A DNA stretch of 64,000 bases from Brevundimonas sp. MYb52 (GTDB lineage Bacteria > Pseudomonadota > Alphaproteobacteria > Caulobacterales > Caulobacteraceae), in assembly GCF_002979535.1 (NCBI RefSeq), contig NZ_PCPB01000005.1:1-64000 (forward strand), read 5' to 3'. Position 1 is the stretch's first letter. Every line of letters begins with the position of its first letter. Shown here one piece after another: positions 1-12,567 of this stretch. The notes under the pieces were generated by a model. It ran no database searches and was not told the origin of the DNA. It saw only the letters and a list, made by a program, of their open reading frames with translations. A program made the translations under genes and the position numbers.

Positions 1-87
1 TGAGGGCGCGACTTCACCGATGCAGACGCATGAGGCGGCGGCGTCTCCTTGCCTTCAAATGAACGGTCTGCCTGCACCCCCACCCAA

Positions 88-110
88 CCCTCCCCCCTCG
101 AGGGGGAGGG
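88..110. repeat. GC-rich intergenic palindrome
   Basis: A near-perfect inverted repeat (CCCTCCCCC / GGGGGAGGG around a CTCGAG centre) lies beyond the carB terminator. The same motif with the same flanking CACCCCCACCC-type sequence recurs at 42.58-42.75 kb, so it belongs to a dispersed palindromic repeat family. Bases 1-87 show nothing I can support as a gene. Confidence 0.6.
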
Positions 111-126
111 CTTTGGCCTAGTTCAC

Positions 127-159
127 GAAAAAGCCCCCGGCGTCGGAACGCCGGGGGCT
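127..159 (-). terminator. Rho-independent terminator of carB
   Basis: A 12-bp perfect stem (AGCCCCCGGCGT / ACGCCGGGGGCT) closes a 4-base loop and is followed on the minus strand by a T run. It sits about 25 bases past the carB stop codon. Confidence 0.85.
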
Positions 160-183
160 GGATCAGGCTGAAACCGTGAGGGC

Positions 184-3483
<3,300 letters not shown>

Positions 3484-3492
3484 CGGCGTTAC

Positions 3493-3768
3493 TCAGTTCG
3501 TCACGACCGCGCACTCCCAGCCGTCGTAATCGAGCTGGAAGGCCGCGGCCCAGGATTGCATCATGGCCGACACAGGCGAAAACGACGCCTCGTCGACCGC
3601 TATGGTCGTCTCCAGAACGGTCAGATCGTCCTGGCCCCGTGTCAGGAACCCTGCGCGGCGGGCCACCTCGTTGAGGTCGCCGTGGTCGCCGTCGCCATAG
3701 AAATAGAACAGCGTATGGCGCGGGGTGATCCCGCTGTCGCCCTGCTCGGCCAGAGCAGCGCGCACCAT
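3493..3768 (-). CDS. RraB-like ribonuclease E regulator family protein
   Basis: A 91-residue protein whose C-terminal FQLDYDGWECAVV closely resembles the FDVEYDGWGTYF signature of RraB, the E. coli protein that inhibits RNase E. The middle (HTLFYFYGDGDHGDLNEVARRAGF) also fits the family. The chosen ATG has GAGGAAAAGGA upstream. The frame stays open further upstream with an in-frame CTG at 3795 (giving T-S-H-E-E-K-D-A before this Met) and family members often have such an N-terminal helix, so the true start could be earlier. It is the first gene of a pair with carB. An RNase E target is inferred from the family, not shown by the sequence. Confidence 0.75.
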   Translation of the reverse strand: MVRAALAEQGDSGITPRHTLFYFYGDGDHGDLNEVARRAGFLTRGQDDLTVLETTIAVDEASFSPVSAMMQSWAAAFQLDYDGWECAVVTN

Positions 3769-3934
3769 AGCATCCTTTTCCTCATGACTGGTCAGCGGCG
3801 GGGCTCCACGCGCGCGAAGAAACCGGACGCAGGGCGAGGCCCGCGACCGATCCGTTCAGGTTGTCGGTTAAGCGGTCCGTTTAGAGAGCCGGACCCCCGC
3901 TGACAAGACCTGGAAAGCCTTGCAGGAGGCAAAG

Positions 3935-3963
3935 AAAAAGGGCGGCCCTCGCGGGCCGCCCTT
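3935..3963 (-). terminator. Terminator of the TonB-dependent receptor gene
   Basis: An 11-bp stem AAGGGCGGCCC / GGGCCGCCCTT with a 4-base loop is followed on the minus strand by TTTTTCTTT. It lies just past the receptor stop codon at 3985. Confidence 0.85.
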
Positions 3964-3984
3964 CAACCTGTCTTCAGACCGGAA

Positions 3985-6900
3985 TTACCAGGGACGGTAG
4001 TTCAGGCCGAGGAAGAAGCGACGACCGTAGGGGTCGAAGTTCGAGTACAGGGTCGTGCCCAGGTACGGCGCCTGTTCGGCGTCGAAGGCGTTCACCACGC
4101 CGGCGCGCAGCGACAGGTCGTCGCGGACGTTCCAACGGACGGTGAAGTCGTTGCGGACGAAGTTGTCCGTGTCGAGCTGGTCCGTCGAACGCGAGTCGGC
4201 GTTCAGCACAAAGTCACGCAGCTGGACGATGTCCGTGGCGGCTTGCCAGTCGGCGGTCCAGTTGACGCTCCAGACTTCGTTCGGCGTCCAGGTCAGCGAC
4301 GAGGACAGGCGGACGCGCGGGTAGGCGTTGCCGCCGGTGACCAGGGTGCTGGCCAGTTCCGTGTAGTCGCTCGGGTTCGAGACGTTCAGGAAGTTCTTCT
4401 GCTCGATCAGCCAGTTGCCCGACAGCGAGTAGTCCAGACGACCCCAGTTGCGGCCCAGCATCTCGTCGAAGTCGAAGCCGTAGCGCGCCGTCACGTCCAG
4501 GCCGCGGGTCTGCAGCTTGGCGTAGTTGAGCGAACCCTGGATGAAGCCGCCGATCGGATCGCCGTTGGGGGCGCCGATGCCGAACTCGATATCCGGGTTG
4601 TTGCGGAACACGGTGGCGCAGGCCGCCTCGTCCAGCGTCGTGCCGCTGACGCAGTTTTCAGCCGCCTTGGCAGCCGTGACCGCCGAGATGACCTGCTCGA
4701 TTTCAACTTCGTAGTAGTCGAGGACCAGCGAGAAGTTCGGGATGAAGCGGGGCTTCAGCACCGTCGAGAAGGTGAAGCTGGTCGATTCTTCCGGCTTCAG
4801 GTTCGGGTTGCCGCCAGCGGAGCCGGAGATGCCCGAGGTGTAGATCGGGTTGAAGTCATCCGTGTTTTCGGCCGTAGCGCCGGCGAAGTCGAAGGTCAGA
4901 CCCTTTTGCGCCGCCAAGGCGGTGCAGTTCTTGATCCGGTTGGCCTTCTTGTCGGCTTCGGCGACGTTCGAGATGGCCTTGGTGGCGCACGGGTCGGTGA
5001 AGCTGTTCAGGAAGGTCTCGCTGTAGGGCGAGAAGTTTTCACCCAGATCAGGCACGCGAACCGAGGTGTTGTAGCTGGTCTTGAACGTGATGTCCGGGAT
5101 CGGACGATAGATCAGGTTCAGGCCGTAAACGTCGACGTTGCCCACGGTCGAATAGTCGGCGTAGCGGTACGAACCGCTCAGCTCGGCGTACTCGCCCAGG
5201 AAGCTGTCGCGGAACAGCGGGATCGACAGCTCGGTGAAGACTTCCTTGGATTCGTAGGAAGCTTCAGGGAAGGCCGGGCCCGAGTTCAGGAACAGCAGAC
5301 GACCGTCGGCGTCGGCGTCGCGACCGGTCGCTTCCGTCGATTCCTTGCGGTATTCGCCGCCGATGGCCAGGCCGATGGCGCCGGCGCCCCAGAAGTCCCA
5401 CAGATTGCCGGAGATCGAACCCAGCAGTTGTTGCTGCTCGTTACGCTCCTTGATGCCGATGACGGCGTCGACGTACTCGAGCGATTCTGCGCTCTGGTTG
5501 CCCTTGCCGAAGACGTTCAGCGGGGTGCACTGGGCGATCGAGTCACGGCCATATGCCGTATCACGCAGGTCGCCGCCGCGCTGGTAGTCGGCCAGGTCGC
5601 CGGAAGGCACGCCCTGAGCGTTCAGCAGTTGCGAGCGGCAGACGATCTGGCCGGCTTGGCCGTTGACGATGCCGGCGGTGTCGACGACGGCGTCGGCGGC
5701 CAGGGCGAAGCGTTGAATGTCGACGCCGCGTTCGCGGTTTTCAATCTCGACCTTGCCGTAGGTGTAGCCCAGGTCCCAGGCGATGTCCTTGACGAAGCCG
5801 AACTGGTCATGCGTGCCACGGGCGCCGATGACGTAGCGTTGCAGTTCGCGGGTGTTGTCCTGCGTCCGGTCGGGACCGAACATGGAGTGACGGGCGGTCT
5901 GCACGTTGACGCCCGGCAGGGCGGCGCCGGCGGCGTCGGCCGTCGGGCGGCCGTAGGGCGTGACGATGTTGTCGCGGATGGCGTCCTTGACGATCGACGG
6001 CAGGAAGGCGTTGTCGTCCCAGCGCAGTTGGAAGCGGCTGGTGGCCAGGATCGGGTTGACCTCGGTCGCGCTGTACGAGTTGATCAGATCGATGTCGAAG
6101 AAGGTCGGCTGGCTACGGTCGAACGTGTCTTCCGTGACGTACTTGGCTTCGCCGTACAGGTCGATGTTGTCGGTCAGCTTGAAGGTCGAGCCGACCTGGT
6201 AGCGCTGCGATTCCGAACGGGGCACGCGCGAGCCGGTCGAGAAGTTGGCCGGATTTTCACCGTCGCCGCCGACGTTGTACGGGCGGTTGATGCCGACGTT
6301 GCCGACGCGTTCGCCGAAGTCAGCCAGGCGAGCGCCGCCGTTCTCGTACCAATAGGTCTTGCCGGGGGTGACGCCGAAGCAGTTGGCGCTGAAGGCGAAC
6401 GCGCCGCCGGCGCCCGAGAAGCAGTTGTGGTAGTCGACGTTCGGGTTCGTCAGGTCGCTGGGACGCTGGACGTTGGCCAGGGTGGTCTGGCCCCAACGCG
6501 GCAGGTCGATGCGGTTGACGCCGTAGAACATTTGGGCGTCCAGCGCGCCGTCATACGGGTTGTTGGTCGGGTCGGCGTCGATGCCGAGGCGGACCGGCGC
6601 GCGACGGAGCCAGTCGATGTCCATCGAGGTGACTTCGTCGATCTGCTCGTATTCAGCGTGAGCATAGACGTTCAGACGGTCGTCGAAGAAGTTCTTGCCG
6701 ATCAGGGCCGAGACGCGCTTCGAGGCTTCGCCGTCCTGGTTGATCATGCCGTAGTTGGCGTCGACTTCCAGACCTTCGAAGTCCTTGCGCATCACGAAGT
6801 TCAGCACGCCCGAAACAGCATCGGCGCCGTAGACCGACGAGGCGCCGCCCGTGACGATTTCGATGTTCTGGATCAGCAGGCGCGGGATGGTGTCGATGTC

Positions 6901-7317
6901 GACCGCCAGCGAGCCGCCCGACGAACCGACGTGGCGACGGCCGTCGACCAGGGTCAGGGTGCGGTTGGAGCCCAGCGAACGCAGGTTCGGCAGCGACAGG
7001 CCGCCGTCATTCAGGCCCGTGCCCGTCGTGTCCGACGGAACGACCGAGTTGCCCAGGGCCGGGATGGTGGCCAGGTAGTCCATGACGGTCGTCTGACCCG
7101 TGGTCAGCAGCGCTTCGCGCTGGACTTGGATCAGCGGGGTCGGGGCGTTGGTCGGGTCGCGACGGATGCGCGAACCCGTGACGACGATCTCGCCAACTTC
7201 GGTGGCCACGTCGGATTGGGAAACGGGCTGCGCGGCGTCGGCCGATTGGGCGAAAGCCGGAGCCGTCAGCGCGATTGCGCTCACCAACACCGTCGAACCG
7301 AGGAGGAATGCTCTCAT
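3985..7317 (-). CDS. TonB-dependent outer-membrane receptor
   Basis: A 1110-residue TonB-dependent receptor that would import a ligand across the outer membrane with TonB/ExbBD energy. After a signal peptide (MRAFLLGSTVLVSAIALTAP, cleavage near AFAQ) comes a TonB-box-like EIVVTGSR at about residue 43. The plug domain follows, with TLVDGRRHVGSSGG and the diagnostic IEIVTGGASSVYGADAVSGVLN. A long beta-barrel ends in an aromatic residue (GLNYRPW). The Met at 7317 is preferred over one 15 codons upstream because it opens directly into the signal peptide. Length and plug are typical of the large Caulobacterales and Sphingomonadales receptors for oligosaccharides or peptides. The substrate cannot be read from sequence and no degradative genes are adjacent. 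An operator-like palindrome and a hairpin precede it. Confidence 0.95.
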   Translation of the reverse strand: MRAFLLGSTVLVSAIALTAPAFAQSADAAQPVSQSDVATEVGEIVVTGSRIRRDPTNAPTPLIQVQREALLTTGQTTVMDYLATIPALGNSVVPSDTTGTGLNDGGLSLPNLRSLGSNRTLTLVDGRRHVGSSGGSLAVDIDTIPRLLIQNIEIVTGGASSVYGADAVSGVLNFVMRKDFEGLEVDANYGMINQDGEASKRVSALIGKNFFDDRLNVYAHAEYEQIDEVTSMDIDWLRRAPVRLGIDADPTNNPYDGALDAQMFYGVNRIDLPRWGQTTLANVQRPSDLTNPNVDYHNCFSGAGGAFAFSANCFGVTPGKTYWYENGGARLADFGERVGNVGINRPYNVGGDGENPANFSTGSRVPRSESQRYQVGSTFKLTDNIDLYGEAKYVTEDTFDRSQPTFFDIDLINSYSATEVNPILATSRFQLRWDDNAFLPSIVKDAIRDNIVTPYGRPTADAAGAALPGVNVQTARHSMFGPDRTQDNTRELQRYVIGARGTHDQFGFVKDIAWDLGYTYGKVEIENRERGVDIQRFALAADAVVDTAGIVNGQAGQIVCRSQLLNAQGVPSGDLADYQRGGDLRDTAYGRDSIAQCTPLNVFGKGNQSAESLEYVDAVIGIKERNEQQQLLGSISGNLWDFWGAGAIGLAIGGEYRKESTEATGRDADADGRLLFLNSGPAFPEASYESKEVFTELSIPLFRDSFLGEYAELSGSYRYADYSTVGNVDVYGLNLIYRPIPDITFKTSYNTSVRVPDLGENFSPYSETFLNSFTDPCATKAISNVAEADKKANRIKNCTALAAQKGLTFDFAGATAENTDDFNPIYTSGISGSAGGNPNLKPEESTSFTFSTVLKPRFIPNFSLVLDYYEVEIEQVISAVTAAKAAENCVSGTTLDEAACATVFRNNPDIEFGIGAPNGDPIGGFIQGSLNYAKLQTRGLDVTARYGFDFDEMLGRNWGRLDYSLSGNWLIEQKNFLNVSNPSDYTELASTLVTGGNAYPRVRLSSSLTWTPNEVWSVNWTADWQAATDIVQLRDFVLNADSRSTDQLDTDNFVRNDFTVRWNVRDDLSLRAGVVNAFDAEQAPYLGTTLYSNFDPYGRRFFLGLNYRPW

Positions 7318-7351
7318 TACTATAATACACCTGACACAAAAAAGCCGGAAG

Positions 7352-7379
7352 CGGCCACACATTCCCCAAGGTGTGGCCG
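7352..7379 (-). promoter_or_regulatory. Stem-loop in the receptor mRNA leader
   Basis: A perfect 9-bp inverted repeat (CGGCCACAC / GTGTGGCCG, 10-base loop) lies 35 bases upstream of the receptor ATG. On the mRNA it is followed by a short GCCG-CTTC-CGGC hairpin sharing the same bases and then six T, an attenuator-like arrangement. The function is inferred only. Confidence 0.4.
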
Positions 7380-7494
7380 AAATGGGGCTGAGTTTGTCCG
7401 GTTTTGGTCAAAGTGTGGACGAATCGACGACTTGTTTCGCGGGTGGTGCAAACAAGACACAATTAAGACGATCTTCGTTTCGCAATGTGGAGTT

Positions 7495-7515
7495 ACAGTG
7501 TTCTCGCTACACTGT
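7495..7515. promoter_or_regulatory. Operator-like palindrome upstream of the receptor gene
   Basis: Perfect 7-7-7 palindrome: ACAGTGT, seven bases, ACACTGT. It lies in an unusually AT-rich stretch about 180 bases before the receptor start and just past the 3' end of the HAD gene. A TATAAAT-like sequence lies on the minus strand immediately upstream of it. Its size fits a dimeric repressor site. The regulator is unknown. Confidence 0.45.
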
Positions 7516-7554
7516 TCTTTGAAATTTATATTTCTGTTCCCGAAACGCTGAAAT

Positions 7555-8259
7555 CTACTCGGGGTGGTCGATGGCCGAAATCCAGTCGGGCAGTTCGCCG
7601 ATGCGGCTGAGGCTGACGTAGCGGGGATGGCCTTCGGGCGCGTCCGCCAATTCATGCGCCCAGGTGATGTGATAGGGGATGTGGCAGGCGAAGGCGCCGG
7701 CCTCGATCGCGGGCAGGACGTCGGACTTCATCGAATTGCCGGCCATGACGGCCTCGGCGGCGCCGGTGCCATGGCGGGCGAAGATGCGGTCATAGGTCGA
7801 ACGGTCCTTCTCGGACACGATCTCGACGGCGGCGAACAACTCGCCCAGACCCGAAGCCGCCAGCTTGCGCTCCTGGTCCATCAGGTCGCCCTTGGTGATC
7901 AGGACCAGGCGGTATTTCTCGGACAGTTCGGCCAGCACCTCATCGACGCCGGGCAGGGTCTCGACCGGGTGGGCCAGCATCTCGCGACCGGCGGCCAGGA
8001 TTTCGCGGATGATGTGGGGCGGGGCGGCGCCGTCGCACAACTCCATCGCCGTCTCCAGCATCGACAGGGTGAAGCCCTTCACCCCGTAGCCATAGAGACG
8101 CAGGTTGCGCCGCTCGACCTGGGACAGGCGCTCCATCATCACCGGTTCGTCAGCGTGATCGGCCAGCAGGTCCACGAACCGTTTCTGGCTGAGACGGAAG
8201 ATGGTCTCGTTGTGCCACAGGGTGTCGTCGGCATCGAGGCCGACCGTGGTGATGGTCAT
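7555..8259 (-). CDS. HAD-superfamily hydrolase
   Basis: A 234-residue haloacid-dehalogenase-type phosphatase. Motif I is GLDADDTLWHNE (nucleophile Asp and the Asp two residues on) at the N-terminus, motif II/III is LVLITKGDL with a downstream basic residue, and motif IV is in VMAGNSMKSDVLPAIEAGAFA. The start at 8259 is chosen because motif I normally begins within about ten residues of the N-terminus and a GGAG lies upstream. An in-frame ATG at 8307 would add 16 atypical residues. The substrate is not predictable. It probably dephosphorylates a small metabolite in the cytosol. Confidence 0.85.
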   Translation of the reverse strand: MTITTVGLDADDTLWHNETIFRLSQKRFVDLLADHADEPVMMERLSQVERRNLRLYGYGVKGFTLSMLETAMELCDGAAPPHIIREILAAGREMLAHPVETLPGVDEVLAELSEKYRLVLITKGDLMDQERKLAASGLGELFAAVEIVSEKDRSTYDRIFARHGTGAAEAVMAGNSMKSDVLPAIEAGAFACHIPYHITWAHELADAPEGHPRYVSLSRIGELPDWISAIDHPE

Positions 8260-8303
8260 GGGGAGGGCTCCGCAAATCTGGGGCGGGGCTTTAGCATCAT
8301 CCG

Positions 8304-8448
8304 TCATCCTCCGGCGAGCATCGCGAGACCGGGGGACCCAGCGGCGCCGAAGGCGATCTTTCAGGCGGGTGTGGTGCGTGGGGTTTCGCCCTGACGGGCG
8401 CCGCTGGGTCCCCCGGTCGGCGCCGCTGCGCGGCTTGCCGGAGGATGA
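8304..8448. repeat. Long imperfect inverted repeat (REP-like)
   Basis: Outer arms TCATCCTCCGGC / GCCGGAGGATGA and inner arms GGGGGACCCAGCGGCGCC / GGCGCCGCTGGGTCCCCC enclose about 50 bases. It sits between the HAD gene and the permease and is related in style (…GGGACCCAG…) to the repeats near 28.5 and 29.0 kb. Confidence 0.7.
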
Positions 8449-8495
8449 CGAGAGAAAGAGGCGACGGGTGCGACATTTCGGTCTATGCGGCGAAG

Positions 8496-9791
8496 ATGAC
8501 CCAGACGGAAATCCTGCCTGACCCGCCGCACCGCATCGGATGGGCGCTCGCCGCCCTGGTGGTGGCCGGCAACATGATCGGTTCGGGAGTCTATCTGCTG
8601 CCCGCGACCCTGGCGCCGACGGGCAGCAGCAGCATCATCGGCTGGCTGATTTGCGGTCTGGGCGCGGTGACCCTGGCTCTGGTGTTCGGCGGTCTGGGGC
8701 GGATGCAGCCCGACGCCGACGGTCTGTCGGACTTCACCCGGCGCGGCATGGGCCGCTTCATCGGCTATCAGACGGGGCTGGCCTACTGGGCCGCCTGCCT
8801 GGCCGGGAACGTGGCCCTGGCGGTGGCGGGCACGGGCTATCTGGCCTTCTTTATTCCGGCGCTGAAAGAGCCCTTGTGGGCGGCGGTCAGCAATCTGGCC
8901 CTGATCTGGCTGACGACGGCGGCCTATGCCTCGGGCGCCAAGACGGCGGCGCGGTTCGGCGCCATTACGCTCGGCCTCGGCCTGATCCCCATTGTCCTGG
9001 CCATCATCGCCGGGGCCATGGCTTTCAGCGGCGACACCTTCATGGGGTCGTGGAGTCCCGGCGATCAGCCCCTGCTGAAGACGGTCCCGGCCTCGCTGGC
9101 CATCATTTTCTGGGCCTTCCTGGGCGTGGAGAGCGCCGCGGCCCTGTCCAGCCTGGTCAAGAACCCGTCGGTCGACGTGGGCCGCGCCTCGCTGGGCGGC
9201 GTGGCTCTGGCCTTCGTGGTCTATGTCGCCGCCAGCATCGCCGTCTTCGGCGTCATTCCGGCCGATGTTCTGGTCCATTCGACCAGCCCCTATGCCGATC
9301 TGGTGGCGCGGGTCATGGGCTCGTCGGTGGCCGGTCTGGTCGCGGCCTGCGCCGTCATCAAGGTGCTTGGCACCATCGCCGGCTGGACCATGCTGGCGGG
9401 CGAGACCTCGCGCGGGGCCGCCGAGGCCGGCTGGATGCCGCGCTGGTTCGGCGGGGCGCAAAAGGGCAAGGCGCCGCTGAGCAACCCCATCCTGAACTGC
9501 GTCGTCATGAGCGTTCTGGTGATCGCCAGCGCCCAACCGACCCTGGGCCAGCAGTTCGGCGTCCTGATCGGCGTCACCTCGGTCCTGACGCTGTGTCTTT
9601 ATGCCCTATGTTCGATGACGCTGTGGAAGCTGACGACCAAGACCGCTTGGCGCGTCCTGGCCGTGATCGGCGTGGTCTTCTCTGCCTTTGCGGTGGCGGC
9701 GGCTGCGGGCGGTTACATCCTGCCCAGCGTCGGATTCTTCGCCCTGACCAGCCTGGCCTGGGTCTGGGTGCGAAAAGGTCAGAAGGTTTAA
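8496..9791 (+). CDS. APC-family amino acid permease / antiporter
   Basis: A 431-residue polytopic membrane protein of the amino acid-polyamine-organocation superfamily, with about 12 hydrophobic segments. The first segment carries the helix-break signature [17 protein letters not shown], as in the AdiC/PotE/CadB group. Later segments include [20 protein letters not shown], the conserved TM6 region of that group. The start at 8496 is taken because the preceding 17 codons read out of a palindromic repeat. The likely role is amino-acid or polyamine exchange across the inner membrane. No partner decarboxylase is nearby, so the substrate is open. Confidence 0.88.
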   Translation: MTQTEILPDPPHRIGWALAALVVAGNMIGSGVYLLPATLAPTGSSSIIGWLICGLGAVTLALVFGGLGRMQPDADGLSDFTRRGMGRFIGYQTGLAYWAACLAGNVALAVAGTGYLAFFIPALKEPLWAAVSNLALIWLTTAAYASGAKTAARFGAITLGLGLIPIVLAIIAGAMAFSGDTFMGSWSPGDQPLLKTVPASLAIIFWAFLGVESAAALSSLVKNPSVDVGRASLGGVALAFVVYVAASIAVFGVIPADVLVHSTSPYADLVARVMGSSVAGLVAACAVIKVLGTIAGWTMLAGETSRGAAEAGWMPRWFGGAQKGKAPLSNPILNCVVMSVLVIASAQPTLGQQFGVLIGVTSVLTLCLYALCSMTLWKLTTKTAWRVLAVIGVVFSAFAVAAAAGGYILPSVGFFALTSLAWVWVRKGQKV

Positions 9792-9876
9792 TCTCCGGGG
9801 CGTGTTGACCCCGCCCCTGCATCTCTTTAGTCAGCCGCCGTTTGTCTGCCCGTATTCATTGTTAGGAGCCTGCGCC

Positions 9877-11049
9877 ATGACGACCCAGATTCTGTCCGGC
9901 GCCACTGGCGTCCTCGCGCTCGCTGACGGCACCATCCTGCAAGGCATCGGCGTCGGCGCCGTCGGCACGGCCCTCGGCGAGGTGGTCTTCAACACCGCCA
10001 TGACGGGCTATCAGGAAATCCTGACCGACCCCTCCTACATGAGCCAGATCCTGGCCTTCACCTTCCCGCACGTCGGCAATGTCGGCGTCAACGTCGAGGA
10101 CGTGGAGCAGATCGGCGACGGCTCGGGCACCTCGGCGCGCGGCGCCATCTTCCGCGACGCCCCGACCGATCCGGCCAACTGGCGCGCGAGCGAGGGGGCG
10201 GGCGGCGACCTCGACGCCTGGATGAAACGTCGCGGCGTGGTCGGCCTGTCGGGCGTGGACACCCGCGCCCTGACCAAGATCATCCGTGACAAGGGCGCGC
10301 CCCACGCCGTCATCGCCCACCACCCGGACGGCCAGTTCGACCTGGAGGCCCTGGTGGCCCAGGCCAAGGCCTGGACCGGCCTGGTCGGCCTGGACCTGGC
10401 CAAGGACGCCTCGACGCTTCAGGCCTTCGACTGGAACGAGGGCGTGTGGGAATGGCCCGCCGGCTATCCGCGCGTGGAAGCTGCGGACAAGAATGTCGTG
10501 GTCGTGGACTATGGCGTCAAGCGCAACATCCTGCGCGCCCTGGCCTCGACCGGCGCCAAGATCACCGTGGTTCCGGCCACCACCTCGGCCGAGGACATCC
10601 TGGCCCGCAATCCTGACGGCGTAGTCCTGTCGAACGGTCCGGGCGATCCGGCCGCGACCGGCGAATATGCTGTGCCCGAGATCAAGAAGCTGGTCGCCAG
10701 CGGCAAGCCCCTCATGGGCATCTGCCTGGGTCACCAGATGCTGGCCATCGCCCTGGGCGCCCAGACGGTCAAGATGGAGCAGGGCCACCACGGCGCCAAC
10801 CATCCGGTCAAGGATCTGACGACCGGCAAGGTCGAGATCGTGTCGATGAACCACGGCTTCACCGTGGACCGCGACAGCCTGCCGGACGCCGTGGTCGAAA
10901 CCCACGTCAGCCTGTTCGACGGCACCAACTGCGGCATCGCGGTCAAGGACAAGCCGATCTTCAGCGTCCAGCACCACCCCGAGGCCTCGCCGGGGCCGAC
11001 CGACAGCCTCTATCTGTTCAATCGCTTCGCCGAGTCGATGAGGGCCTGA
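9877..11049 (+). CDS. carA: Carbamoyl-phosphate synthase small subunit
   Basis: The glutamine amidotransferase subunit that supplies ammonia to CarB. The 390-residue protein has the N-terminal CarA domain ([17 protein letters not shown]…[15 protein letters not shown]) and a class I glutaminase domain with nucleophile Cys283 in [10 protein letters not shown] and the His/Glu pair in [10 protein letters not shown]. The start at 9877 has a good Shine-Dalgarno (TTAGGAGCC). Upstream in-frame codons give a non-homologous extension. It is followed one base later by a glycosyltransferase-like gene. Confidence 0.97.
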   Translation: MTTQILSGATGVLALADGTILQGIGVGAVGTALGEVVFNTAMTGYQEILTDPSYMSQILAFTFPHVGNVGVNVEDVEQIGDGSGTSARGAIFRDAPTDPANWRASEGAGGDLDAWMKRRGVVGLSGVDTRALTKIIRDKGAPHAVIAHHPDGQFDLEALVAQAKAWTGLVGLDLAKDASTLQAFDWNEGVWEWPAGYPRVEAADKNVVVVDYGVKRNILRALASTGAKITVVPATTSAEDILARNPDGVVLSNGPGDPAATGEYAVPEIKKLVASGKPLMGICLGHQMLAIALGAQTVKMEQGHHGANHPVKDLTTGKVEIVSMNHGFTVDRDSLPDAVVETHVSLFDGTNCGIAVKDKPIFSVQHHPEASPGPTDSLYLFNRFAESMRA

Positions 11050-11050
11050 G

Positions 11051-12019
11051 ATGTCGGGGCCGGCGGCGAAATCGGCCTATCTCGGCTGGGTTGCGGATGC
11101 GATCACGGGGGCGAGGGGCGTCGCCGCGACCGCGACCAGGGCGCCCAGCGATCTGATCCTGGGCTACGCCACCGGCTATGACGTCGCCGACGTGGCGCCC
11201 TTCGTGCGGTCTCTGCGCGCGGTCTGGGGCGGGCCTCTGGTTCTGGTGGTGGATCAGGACCCGGCCATGCTGGCCTTCCTGGCGGACCATGAGGTCGAGG
11301 GCGTGGCGCCGCGTTCGGTCGGCGCAGGCGCCTGGGCGCCCCATGCCGTCATGGCCCGTTTCGCCGCCTTTGACGCCCTGATGGCCGAGCGTCCCTGGGC
11401 GCGACACGTCCTGATGACCGATGTTCGCGACGTGGTGTTCCAGGCCGATCCCTTCTTCCCCGCGCCCCAGGGCTCGGAGTTCTTCTCGGAATATGACGAG
11501 GGGACGCTGGCCGATCACGCCTTCAACATGAAGTATCTGCGCGGCGTCGGCGGCGAGGACATCGCCCGCGCCCTGTCCGACAGGCCGTGCGTCTGCGTCG
11601 GCACCGTGGTCGGCGCCCGTGACGCCATGATGCGTTTCTGCCGAACCCTGCTGATGCTGGCGGCCATTCCCCGGTCGGAGATCGGGGGCGCCTTCGGCGC
11701 CGATCAGGCGGCCTGCAACATCGCGCTTCATCTCGGCATGATCGAGGGCGAGGTGAAACCCAACTACGGCCGGGTGGCCACCCTCGGCCTGACGCCTGGA
11801 CAGCAACTGACGGTCGCGGACGGGCGCATCGTCAATCCCGACGGCGGCGTCAGCGCCGTCGTCCACCAGCATGACCGCCATCCTCATCTGCTGGAAGCGG
11901 CCTATGCGCGATGGGGTGACGGGCTGGAACGACGCGAACGCGTGCGACCCCAGAGCGCCGCCCAGCGCCGCCGCAAGCTGAAGGACTCCGTCCTGCGCCG
12001 CCTGCCGGAACTGCGCTGA
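11051..12019 (+). CDS. Glycosyltransferase-like protein coupled to carA
   Basis: A 322-residue protein with features of a GT-A-fold nucleotide-sugar transferase. The N-terminal half is Rossmann-like (DLILGYATGYDVADVAPFVRSL…LVLVVDQD), followed by HVLMTDVRDVVFQADPF, which looks like the DxD-type metal/nucleotide-sugar site, and then by GAFGADQAACNIALH. There is no signal peptide or membrane segment. The ATG follows the carA stop by one base and GAGGG in the carA tail can act as ribosome-binding site, so translation is probably coupled. Acceptor and donor sugars cannot be inferred, and no capsule or LPS cluster is adjacent. Confidence 0.7.
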   Translation: MSGPAAKSAYLGWVADAITGARGVAATATRAPSDLILGYATGYDVADVAPFVRSLRAVWGGPLVLVVDQDPAMLAFLADHEVEGVAPRSVGAGAWAPHAVMARFAAFDALMAERPWARHVLMTDVRDVVFQADPFFPAPQGSEFFSEYDEGTLADHAFNMKYLRGVGGEDIARALSDRPCVCVGTVVGARDAMMRFCRTLLMLAAIPRSEIGGAFGADQAACNIALHLGMIEGEVKPNYGRVATLGLTPGQQLTVADGRIVNPDGGVSAVVHQHDRHPHLLEAAYARWGDGLERRERVRPQSAAQRRRKLKDSVLRRLPELR

Positions 12020-12022
12020 CGG

Positions 12023-12487
12023 TCAGCCGACAAAACCGTCGCGGATCGAGATCGACTGCTTGAGCCGCTCTGCGCGCTGGCTCCAGCGCTTGGGATCTGT
12101 GGCGGTGGCGACCACGCCGATGACGGCGCCGTCGTCACTCTTCAGCGGGTAGGAATCCACGAAGACCGGGACGGGACCGGCCTCGGCGCCGAGCAGCCAG
12201 ACCTCGTCCGTGATGGCTTCGCCAGTCTTCATCGCCCGAACAACCGGCAGATCCTCGAACCGCGCCACGGACCCGTCCTGGGCGAAGACCTGGAAGCGGT
12301 CGGCATAGTCTTCAGGGCGGGCGCCGATTGGGTCGCGGATGTTCAGTCCCGGCACTCCGCCGGTCACCGCCAGGACTTCGCCGCTGGGCGCGGCGTGCAG
12401 AATGACCGCCCCGCCCAGTCTTTCGGCCATGACTTCGAGAAGCGGACGAAGAAAGACGGCGTGGGGGTGGAGGGCGTCAGCAGACAT
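12023..12487 (-). CDS. Single-domain PAS protein
   Basis: A 154-residue protein that appears to be one PAS sensory domain with no attached output domain. The typical core and C-terminal strands are visible: AVILHAAPSGEVLAVTGG, then PVFVDSYPLKSDDGAVIGVVATATD. It ends a few residues later in a short basic helix (WSQRAERLKQSI). Stand-alone PAS proteins usually act by protein-protein contact or bind a small ligand. The ligand is unknown. It converges on the glycosyltransferase-like gene with 3 bases between stops. Confidence 0.65.
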   Translation of the reverse strand: MSADALHPHAVFLRPLLEVMAERLGGAVILHAAPSGEVLAVTGGVPGLNIRDPIGARPEDYADRFQVFAQDGSVARFEDLPVVRAMKTGEAITDEVWLLGAEAGPVPVFVDSYPLKSDDGAVIGVVATATDPKRWSQRAERLKQSISIRDGFVG

Positions 12488-12567
12488 GGAGCGACTCAGG
12501 CGAAACGTCCGGAACGGTGTGCGCCCAATCTCTGAATTTTTCTGTAATCTCGTCGGTTACGAAGGGG

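Noticed and set aside
8445-8495. Extended N-terminus of the amino-acid permease
   Set aside because: These codons come out of the palindromic repeat and place charged residues before the first helix. The ATG at 8496 gives a normal permease start.
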